Translations under genes and position numbers: made by a program | Shown: positions 1-4,683 of the stretch, piece after piece | Layout of the letters: every line of letters begins with the position of its first letter | How positions within the stretch are numbered: position 1 is the first letter of the stretch | DNA from: Methylotenera_A sp036675645 | GTDB lineage: Bacteria > Pseudomonadota > Gammaproteobacteria > Burkholderiales > Methylophilaceae | Length of the DNA: 5,974 bases | Direction: 5' to 3' | Assembly (NCBI GenBank): GCA_036675645.1 | Contig: JAKFEP010000221.1 | Span: forward strand, 1-5,974 | Notes under the pieces: model-generated | What the model saw: only the letters and a program-made list of their open reading frames with translations | Told to the model about the DNA's origin: nothing | The model's database searches: none

Positions 1-618
1 GTGCTAGTGGCAACTGACATTGCTGCGCGTGGTTTAGATATTGACCAATTGCCGCAAGTAGTCAATTTTGAATTGCCAAACGTGCCAGAAGATTATGTGC
101 ATCGCATCGGCCGTACTGGCCGCGCAGGCAGTAGCGGCGCAGCGGTTTCACTGGTAGATCGTGAAGAAGTTAAACTACTGAAAGACATTGAAAAACTCAT
201 TAAGCGTGAAATACCAAAAGTACAGGTAGAAGGCTTTACGCCTTCTGACAAGCCAGAACCTGAAGCCCCACGCTCTACGCAAAATCATGGTCGCCCACCC
301 CGTGGCCATGGTCAAGGGCAACAGCAGCGCGCCAATAATGGTTCTAGGCAAGGTCAAAATAATGGCCAAAATGCAAATGGTCAAAACTCGAATCGTAATC
401 AAAGCCAAAAATCATCACCAAATACTTCTAATCAAAATGGTTCTAGTAAACTGATGTCAGAAGCTGCGCGCCACCAAGCTATGCCGCAAACGCCTTTGTT
501 TGCGCCAAAACCTCAACCGCGTAATCCAAATGCTAGAACTACAAACCCTAGAAATTCCAGTCAAGGATTTGGCACTAACCCTAACAGCACGCATAGAAGT
601 GGCGGCAGGGGTAGATAA
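1..618 (+). CDS. rhlE: DEAD-box ATP-dependent RNA helicase, RhlE-type, C-terminal part (5' truncated by window edge)
   Basis: The frame is open from the first base and the GTG there is an internal valine codon, so the true start lies left of the window. The visible 205 residues begin in the second RecA-like domain. Motif V (ATDIAARGLDI, about residues 4-14) and motif VI (HRIGRTGRAG, residues 34-43), which bind ATP and RNA, are intact. The stretch EKLIKREIPKVQVEGF (about 64-79) is the usual end of the RhlE core. After about residue 85 comes a low-complexity tail of roughly 120 residues rich in Asn, Gln, Gly, Ser and Arg, ending GGRGR. Such basic tails in this family are thought to help RNA binding and possibly condensation. 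The protein should act in the cytoplasm in RNA remodelling, such as ribosome assembly or RNA decay. RhlE is the best family guess; other bacterial DEAD-box paralogues share these motifs. The next gene begins 4 nt after the stop, suggesting co-transcription. Confidence 0.88.
   Translation: MLVATDIAARGLDIDQLPQVVNFELPNVPEDYVHRIGRTGRAGSSGAAVSLVDREEVKLLKDIEKLIKREIPKVQVEGFTPSDKPEPEAPRSTQNHGRPPRGHGQGQQQRANNGSRQGQNNGQNANGQNSNRNQSQKSSPNTSNQNGSSKLMSEAARHQAMPQTPLFAPKPQPRNPNARTTNPRNSSQGFGTNPNSTHRSGGRGR
607..611 (+). promoter_or_regulatory. Ribosome binding site for the YaiI/YqxD gene
   Basis: AGGGG lies in the last codons of the helicase gene, 11 nt before the ATG at 623. The spacing is slightly long. 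It supports the start at 623 rather than the far upstream ATG at 500, and suggests translation coupled to the helicase gene. Confidence 0.45.
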
Positions 619-622
619 TCAA

Positions 623-1090
623 ATGAGGATTTGGGTAGATGCAGACGCCTGCCCCGTGGTCATTAAAGAGATTTTATTCCGCGCGGCAGAGCGCACAAAA
701 ATCACCACCACTTTGGTGGCGAACCAATTTTTGCGCACGCCTGCATCGCCTTACATTACAACAATAACGGTATCGAGCGGATTTGATGTGGCCGATAGCA
801 GAATTGTGCAGGAATGTGAACTTGGTGATTTAGTGATTACCGCCGATATTCCGTTGGCTGCCTTGGTGGTGGCAAAAGGCGCGCATGCACTCAACCCGCG
901 GGGTGAGCTTTACACTGAAGCCAATATTAAAGAACGCCTTGCCATGCGTAATTTAATGGATGAGTTGCGTGGCAATGGTATAGAGACTGGTGGCCCTTCC
1001 GCATTTAATTTGGCCGACAGACAAGTGTTTGCCGCGGCACTAGATAAAATAATGGCAAAAGCAAAATTTATTACCAAAGCGAGTAAATAA
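623..1090 (+). CDS. yaiI: YaiI/YqxD family protein (UPF0178, DUF188)
   Basis: A 155-residue protein, close to the roughly 150 residues usual for the family. It opens with the hallmark MRIWVDADACP and continues with VIKEILFRAAER, LVANQ, GFDVADSRIV, GDLVITADIPLA, ALNPRGELYT, ERLAMRNLMDELR and GIETGGP, all of which follow E. coli YaiI closely. The family has a PIN/NYN-like nuclease fold with conserved acidic residues (Asp6 and Asp8 here, and the Asp of ITADIP), but its biological role is not established, so nuclease activity remains an inference. The frame is open back to 500, but the 41 extra residues would overlap the helicase gene and lie before the conserved N-terminus, so I chose ATG 623. 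The gene sits 4 nt behind the helicase gene, probably in one operon, which makes an RNA-related role plausible but unproven. Confidence 0.93.
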   Translation: MRIWVDADACPVVIKEILFRAAERTKITTTLVANQFLRTPASPYITTITVSSGFDVADSRIVQECELGDLVITADIPLAALVVAKGAHALNPRGELYTEANIKERLAMRNLMDELRGNGIETGGPSAFNLADRQVFAAALDKIMAKAKFITKASK

Positions 1091-1094
1091 TAAA

Positions 1095-1112
1095 TTGGCC
1101 TCACTTAGCCAA
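1095..1112 (+). terminator. Weak hairpin after the YaiI gene, possible terminator
   Basis: TTGGC (1095-1099) pairs with GCCAA (1108-1112) across an 8-nt loop, 4 nt after the YaiI stop. The stem is only 5 bp and no T-run follows it, so it would be a poor intrinsic terminator. Transcription may read through into slyD. Confidence 0.2.
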
Positions 1113-1151
1113 ATTACAAAAATAGTTTAAAATGTCACGCTTATTTATAAC
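1105..1151 (+). promoter_or_regulatory. slyD: Possible sigma-70 promoter region for slyD
   Basis: This AT-rich stretch of the 84-bp gap holds two -10-like hexamers, TAAAAT (1128-1133) and TATAAC (1146-1151). Neither has a convincing -35 box at 16-18 bp; the best is TTAGCC at 1105-1110, which matches 3 of 6. It is the only place for a dedicated slyD promoter, but the exact hexamers are uncertain. Confidence 0.25.
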
Positions 1152-1162
1152 ATATTCCAGCT

Positions 1163-1166
1163 AGGA
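1163..1166 (+). promoter_or_regulatory. slyD: Ribosome binding site of slyD
   Basis: AGGA lies 8 nt before the ATG at 1175, good spacing. It would be 20 nt from the second in-frame ATG at 1187, so it decides in favour of the first. Confidence 0.55.
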
Positions 1167-1174
1167 CTGACCCC

Positions 1175-1654
1175 ATGCAAATTGCCATGAACACTGTTGT
1201 TACCATGACTTATCAACTTAAAAATAGCGATGGCGAAGTGCTGGAATCCAGCAGCGAGCCAGTGGCTTACTTGCATGGCGGTTACGACAATATCTTCCCA
1301 AAAGTAGAAGAAGCTATGCACGGCAAAAACATAGGCGATGTAGTAACTGTGGACTTGCTACCAGCAGATGCATTTGGCGAGTTTGACGAAGAATTGGTAC
1401 AAATTGAGCCTGCAAGCGCTTTCCCAGCCGACGAGCTAAAAGTAGGCATGCAGTTTGAAGGGGAAGACGAGACTGGTGAGGTGATTTTATACACTGTGAC
1501 CGAAATTGCCGATGGAAAAGTAGTCGTTGATGGTAATCATCCTTGGGCTGGTGAACGCGTCGTGTTTACCGCTACCGTTACCGATGTGCGCAAAGCCATT
1601 CCGGAAGAAATTTCACACCAGCACGTGCACGGCGCTGGTGGTCATCACCACTAA
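1175..1654 (+). CDS. slyD: FKBP-type peptidyl-prolyl cis-trans isomerase SlyD with short histidine tail
   Basis: A 159-residue cytoplasmic folding catalyst that isomerises X-Pro bonds; in E. coli SlyD also acts as a chaperone and supplies nickel to hydrogenase. The FKBP half (about 1-70) includes YQLKNSDGEVLESS, YLHGGYDNIFPKVEEAM (32-48) and DAFGEFDEELV (65-75). The insert-in-flap chaperone domain (about 75-125) includes DELKVGMQF and VVVDGNHPWAG (116-126). The strand VVFTATVTDVR (129-139) closes the FKBP fold. The C-terminus ends HQHVHGAGGHHH (148-159), with six histidines and no cysteine. E. coli SlyD (196 residues) continues into a long His/Cys-rich tail that is absent here. Metal binding through these histidines is likely but inferred. 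Its stop codon overlaps the convergent mutS stop by sharing bases 1651-1654. The start at 1175 is supported by AGGA at 1163. Confidence 0.95.
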   Translation: MQIAMNTVVTMTYQLKNSDGEVLESSSEPVAYLHGGYDNIFPKVEEAMHGKNIGDVVTVDLLPADAFGEFDEELVQIEPASAFPADELKVGMQFEGEDETGEVILYTVTEIADGKVVVDGNHPWAGERVVFTATVTDVRKAIPEEISHQHVHGAGGHHH

Positions 1655-4257
1655 CTCAACTCTTTGAGTTTATACAGTAACTCTAACGCCTGCTTAGGCG
1701 TTAGATTATCTGGCTGAATGGCCTCTAACTCTGCTACGACTGGATGCAGTTCAACTGGTGCGGCCTCGTCTTTGGCTGCAAACATATCTGGCTGATTGTG
1801 ATTTAACGTTAATTGCAGATTTCCTAATTGAGAGCTTTCCAGCTGCGTGAGTTTGCGCTTTGCTGCAGCGACAACTGATTTGGGAATGCCCGCCAACTGT
1901 GCTACCTGTATGCCGTAACTCATATGGGCAGCGCCATCTTCTACTTTGTGTAGAAAAACTATCTTATTGGCATGTTCTACCGCATCTAGATGCACATTAG
2001 CGGCGTATTTAAATTCATCCACAATACGCGTCAGCTCAAAATAATGTGTGGCGAAAAGTGTGAGGCTTTTATTTTTTTCCAACAGCTGTTTCGCTACTGC
2101 CCACGCTAAACTCAAGCCATCAAATGTAGAAGTCCCGCGACCAATTTCATCCAGCAATACCAAACTTTTATCGGTTGCGTTATGCAATATATTGGCAGTT
2201 TCAGTCATTTCGACCATGAATGTACTGCGCCCGCCCGCCAAATCATCGGAAGCACCAATCCTGGTGAATATACGATCAATTTCGCCGATTTTAACAACAT
2301 TTGCCGGCACAAACGCACCACAGTGTGCCAACAATACAATCAAAGCAGTTTGCCGCATAAAGGTCGATTTTCCGCCCATATTCGGGCCGGTGATCAGCAA
2401 CAACTGGCGATACGGATTCATCGCCAAATCATTTGCCACAAAAGGTTGGGCAATGCCTTCAACCACAGGGTGGCGGCCGCCTTCAATAAGGATACCCGGC
2501 TCGCTCACAAATTGCGGCTGGACGTAATTTAAAGCTTGTGCGCGCTCAGCAAAGCAGCATAAAGCATCTAGGCTAGAAACCGCACCGCTATTGGTCTGCA
2601 GAGCAGTGATAAATGGATTTAACGCATTTAAGATTTGCTCATAGAGCATCTTCTCACGCGCTAGTGCGCGATCGTTCGCACTTAATACTTTGTCTTCAAA
2701 GGCTTTAAGTTCTGGCGTAATAAAACGCTCAGCATTTTTAAGCGTTTGACGACGGCGGTATTCCGCTGGTGCATTTTCGGCTTGGGCGCGGCTTATTTCA
2801 ATATAAAAGCCATGTACGCTGTTGTATTCTACCTTGAGATTTTGTAAGCCAGTACGCGCTTTTTCGGCTGCCTCAAACTGCAGTAAAAAATCACCATGGT
2901 TGGTTTGCAATGCGCGCAATTCATCTAAGTCAGCATCATATCCATCAGCAATTACTCCGCCTTCGCGCAATAAAGACGAAGGCTCTAGCTTGATGGCATT
3001 TAATATATTTAATGCTTCAGCAGGCGCCTGTAGATTAGCAGCTAACGTTTCCAGTAATATGGCTTTACTGCCAACTAACAAATTTTGCAACAAGGGAAGT
3101 TGCAACAAGCTCTCACGCAGCCCAGACAAATCGCGTGGGCGTGCCGTTTTCAGGGCTACGCGTGTAGTGATGCGCTCAATATCGCCTATCGAGTTTAAAA
3201 CATTCTGCAAGCTTTGAAGTTTGGCTGTGGCCAACAATTCCGCAACAGCTTCGTGTCGTTTTACAACCAAATTGGTATCGCGCAAAGGGTGATGCAGCCA
3301 ATGTCGAAGTAAGCGCGCGCCCATGGCAGTTTTTGTGGTGTTGAAAAGCGAATATAACGTCGGCGCAACATCGCCACGCAAGGTGACGTCTATCTCCAGA
3401 TTGCGTCGTGTAGCCGCATCTAACTGGATATAGTGTGAAGTTTGTTCAACACTAAGCGCTGCAAGATGCGGCAAAGCAGCGCGTTGAGTATGTTTTACGT
3501 AATCCAGTAAGGCGCCAGCTGCACACAAAGCTACTGTAAGTTGCTGCGCACCAAAGCCATTTAAATCCAAGGTATTAAATTGTGCAGTGAGCGTTTTAAA
3601 TGCGCTATCGGCATCAAATTGCCACGGGCTTAAGCGTTTCTTTGCACAGTCAAAATTTTCCAATGCGTTGTGCTTAAAATCGTCTGTGCAAATAATTTCT
3701 ACTGGGTTGATTCGTTGTAATTCTTGCGCCAAATGGCCATGTGCAATTTCGCTTAAAATAAAGCTGCCCGAAGCCAAATTAATGCGCGCTAACCCTAATA
3801 GACCATCGCCAACAAAAATACTGAGTAATTGATTATCGCGCGTTTCATCCAACAAGGCAGAATCGGTGAGTGTGCCAGGTGTGAGAATGCGCGTCACGGC
3901 GCGTTCGACTGGCCCTTTACTCGCACCAACCTCGCCTACTTGCTCACAAATAGCCACCGCTTCGCCCAACTTGGTGAGCTTGGCTAAATATTGCTCGGCA
4001 GCGTGATATGGCACCCCCGCCATTTTGATCGGTTCGCCGTTGCTGGTGCCACGACGCGTTAATGTGATGCCCAGTAATTTTGAAGCTTTTTCTGCATCCT
4101 CAAAAAATAACTCATAGAAATCGCCCATGCGATAAAACAGCAGCATATCGGGATGCTGTGCCTTGAGCGCCAAATACTGGCGCATCATGGGCGTATGGCT
4201 AACCGCTTGATTACTGTTTATAAGTTTAGCATCTAAAGGAATAGGGAGTTCAGGCAC
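1651..4257 (-). CDS. mutS: DNA mismatch repair protein MutS
   Basis: A complete 868-residue MutS, near the usual 850-880. It binds mismatches and small loops in newly made DNA and recruits MutL using ATP. The N-terminal mismatch-binding domain carries HTPMMRQYL (21-29) and GDFYEL, where Phe47 and Glu49 form the F-x-E reading motif. The connector, lever and clamp domains fill about 130-570. The ATPase shows Walker A GPNMGGKST (624-632), GRSTFMVEM (676-684), Walker B LLDEIGRGTS (701-710) and FATHYFELT (735-743). A helix-turn-helix dimer region lies near 781-799. QPDMF (822-826) stands where E. coli has the beta-clamp motif QMSLL, and the end (NLTPKQALELLYKLKEL, 851-867) matches the tetramer motif. 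The only usable in-frame start is GTG 4257: an in-frame TAA lies 10 codons upstream with no ATG between. No Shine-Dalgarno precedes it. Convergent with slyD, divergent from the 69-codon gene. Confidence 0.97.
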   Translation of the reverse strand: MPELPIPLDAKLINSNQAVSHTPMMRQYLALKAQHPDMLLFYRMGDFYELFFEDAEKASKLLGITLTRRGTSNGEPIKMAGVPYHAAEQYLAKLTKLGEAVAICEQVGEVGASKGPVERAVTRILTPGTLTDSALLDETRDNQLLSIFVGDGLLGLARINLASGSFILSEIAHGHLAQELQRINPVEIICTDDFKHNALENFDCAKKRLSPWQFDADSAFKTLTAQFNTLDLNGFGAQQLTVALCAAGALLDYVKHTQRAALPHLAALSVEQTSHYIQLDAATRRNLEIDVTLRGDVAPTLYSLFNTTKTAMGARLLRHWLHHPLRDTNLVVKRHEAVAELLATAKLQSLQNVLNSIGDIERITTRVALKTARPRDLSGLRESLLQLPLLQNLLVGSKAILLETLAANLQAPAEALNILNAIKLEPSSLLREGGVIADGYDADLDELRALQTNHGDFLLQFEAAEKARTGLQNLKVEYNSVHGFYIEISRAQAENAPAEYRRRQTLKNAERFITPELKAFEDKVLSANDRALAREKMLYEQILNALNPFITALQTNSGAVSSLDALCCFAERAQALNYVQPQFVSEPGILIEGGRHPVVEGIAQPFVANDLAMNPYRQLLLITGPNMGGKSTFMRQTALIVLLAHCGAFVPANVVKIGEIDRIFTRIGASDDLAGGRSTFMVEMTETANILHNATDKSLVLLDEIGRGTSTFDGLSLAWAVAKQLLEKNKSLTLFATHYFELTRIVDEFKYAANVHLDAVEHANKIVFLHKVEDGAAHMSYGIQVAQLAGIPKSVVAAAKRKLTQLESSQLGNLQLTLNHNQPDMFAAKDEAAPVELHPVVAELEAIQPDNLTPKQALELLYKLKELS
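1653..1670. repeat. Perfect inverted repeat at the slyD/mutS junction
   Basis: AACTCAA (1653-1659) and TTGAGTT (1664-1670) form a 7-bp stem with a 4-nt CTCT loop. It begins inside the slyD stop codon and covers the last codons (KELS) of mutS. The stem is AT-rich and no T-run follows on either strand, so alone it is a weak terminator. Together with the stronger stem at 1682-1705 it may form a bidirectional stop or transcript-end protector. Confidence 0.4.
1682..1705 (+). terminator. Perfect 10-bp stem-loop inside mutS, candidate terminator for slyD
   Basis: TCTAACGCCT (1682-1691) and AGGCGTTAGA (1696-1705) pair perfectly around a GCTT loop, 28 nt after the slyD stop. It lies in the mutS codons for the conserved LTPKQALE motif. 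It is the only strong hairpin after slyD. The following bases (TTATC) are only weakly T-rich, so intrinsic termination may be inefficient, and a role in stabilising 3' ends is equally possible. Confidence 0.4.
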
Positions 4258-4309
4258 GGAATGGGTGGGTAACGGTATGTAAATTTAAAATATTAGACAT
4301 TTTCGACAT
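4250..4309 (-). CDS. Possible 19-codon leader ORF overlapping the mutS start
   Basis: ATG 4309 opens a short frame encoding MSKMSNILNLHTVTHPFRA, ending in TGA at 4252-4250. It overlaps the mutS GTG at 4257 by 8 nt in another frame. Terminating ribosomes could reinitiate at mutS, which lacks its own Shine-Dalgarno. This short frame also has no clear Shine-Dalgarno, so it may be chance in AT-rich DNA. A second in-frame ATG lies at 4300. Confidence 0.2.
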   Translation of the reverse strand: MSKMSNILNLHTVTHPFRA

Positions 4310-4320
4310 TATGTTCGAAA
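4301..4320. promoter_or_regulatory. Imperfect palindrome, possible operator
   Basis: TTTCGA (4301-4306) and TCGAAA (4315-4320) flank an 8-bp centre that itself contains CAT and ATG arms, so the whole 20 bp reads almost the same on both strands. It lies in the mutS upstream region and about 135 bp before the inferred start of the rightward sigma-54 transcript. It could be a regulator site for either gene; no regulator was identified. Confidence 0.35.
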
Positions 4321-4346
4321 TATCAACAAGTATTATCAATATTTAT
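4321..4346 (+). repeat. Tandem 13-bp repeat with IHF-like core
   Basis: Two abutting units, TATCAACAAGTAT (4321-4333) and TATCAATATTTAT (4334-4346), agree at 10 of 13 positions. Each starts with the TATCAA half of the IHF consensus WATCAANNNNTTR but has TAT in place of TTR. IHF bending between an enhancer and a sigma-54 promoter would make sense here. The match is partial and the region is AT-rich. Confidence 0.3.
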
Positions 4347-4351
4347 TGATA
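4334..4351. promoter_or_regulatory. Perfect 18-bp palindrome, candidate activator site
   Basis: TATCAATA (4334-4341) and TATTGATA (4344-4351) are exact inverted repeats around TT. The centre is about 100 bp upstream of the start inferred for the sigma-54 promoter at 4419-4434, a usual distance for enhancer-binding activators. It is also about 85 bp upstream of the mutS GTG, so it could instead control mutS. It is AT-rich, which raises the odds of chance. Confidence 0.4.
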
Positions 4352-4398
4352 CGAATTTTAATCATCAAAAAACCCCTTTAAAAACAATTAACTAAATA

Positions 4399-4442
4399 TG
4401 CACTATAAAAATCCTTAGTGGCACAATTTGTGCACTTTAAAG
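4399..4442 (+). repeat. Direct repeat of a TGCACT element
   Basis: TGCACTATAAAA (4399-4410) and TGCACTTTAAAG (4431-4442) agree at 10 of 12 positions and start 32 bp apart, about three helical turns. The second copy overlaps the -12 element of the proposed promoter. The pair may be regulator half-sites, or coincidence. Confidence 0.25.
4419..4434 (+). promoter_or_regulatory. Candidate sigma-54 (RpoN) -24/-12 promoter
   Basis: TGGCAC (4419-4424) matches the -24 element exactly. The -12 element reads GTGCA (4430-4434) against TTGCA. The diagnostic GG (4420-4421) and GC (4432-4433) are separated by exactly 10 bp as required. Transcription would start near 4445, giving a leader of about 29 nt before the ATG at 4474. 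No good sigma-70 promoter competes; TATAAA at 4404-4409 lacks a -35 box. An alternative reading is an operator palindrome, GCACAA-T-TTGTGC at 4421-4433, which covers the same bases. Confidence 0.5.
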
Positions 4443-4461
4443 TTTAGCTGGTTAACTTTCT

Positions 4462-4467
4462 AAGGGG
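4462..4467 (+). promoter_or_regulatory. Strong ribosome binding site of the 69-codon gene
   Basis: AAGGGG ends 6 nt before ATG 4474, with ideal spacing. It is among the clearest Shine-Dalgarno sequences in the window and is good evidence that this short gene is translated. A weak AAAGTT/AACTTT stem (4439-4444 with 4454-4459) lies just upstream. Confidence 0.6.
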
Positions 4468-4473
4468 ATATAT

Positions 4474-4683
4474 ATGCAATACAATCAATATGATGTTTAT
4501 GCACAGTTTTTAGTCCGTTGCCGCGAGGTGCTTGGACCATTTGATATAGAAAAATTGGAACACGACGACGCTTATAAAACTGACTTTTTTAAACGCGTGG
4601 CTTTAAGTGCCGATGACCAGATTTTTGCTTTGGCCGATTTAGTCAGTCGCACCATGCAAGAAGAAACCATTAACGTACATTAG
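4474..4683 (+). CDS. Small conserved-looking protein of unknown function (69 residues)
   Basis: I do not recognise this protein. It is 69 residues long, rich in acidic and aromatic residues, with one cysteine (Cys16), no signal peptide and no membrane segment, so it is probably a soluble cytoplasmic protein. The pattern suggests mainly helices: an amphipathic start (YDVYAQFLVRCREVL), then DIEKLEHDDAYKTDFFKRVAL, then DDQIFALADLVSRTMQEE. There is no obvious DNA- or metal-binding motif. Evidence that it is real: a strong AAGGGG site at 4462, a long AT-rich upstream region with a sigma-54-like promoter, and a composition typical of coding sequence. Its last 14 bp overlap the 3' end of the convergent DUF4124 gene. 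Regulation by RpoN would suggest a conditional role, for instance nitrogen or stress response, but nothing in the protein itself indicates a function. Confidence 0.72.
   Translation: MQYNQYDVYAQFLVRCREVLGPFDIEKLEHDDAYKTDFFKRVALSADDQIFALADLVSRTMQEETINVH

Noticed and set aside
500..622. Upstream in-frame extension of the YaiI gene from ATG 500 (41 more residues)
   Set aside because: It lies in the helicase coding region in another frame, and the family's conserved N-terminus (MRIWVDADACP) starts exactly at ATG 623, with AGGGG upstream.
705..719. Inverted repeat CCACCA-CTT-TGGTGG in the YaiI gene
   Set aside because: A 6-bp stem with a 3-nt loop within conserved codons (ITTTLVANQ), with no T-run and no regulatory context; likely chance.
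2048..3832. Several plus-strand open frames of 81-159 codons inside mutS
   Set aside because: They are antisense shadows of a fully conserved mutS frame, with no Shine-Dalgarno sequences and no recognisable protein features.
4321..4370. Possible CRISPR-like or phase-variable repeat from the TATCAA units
   Set aside because: Only two imperfect 13-bp units without spacers, not an array; better viewed as possible protein-binding sites.
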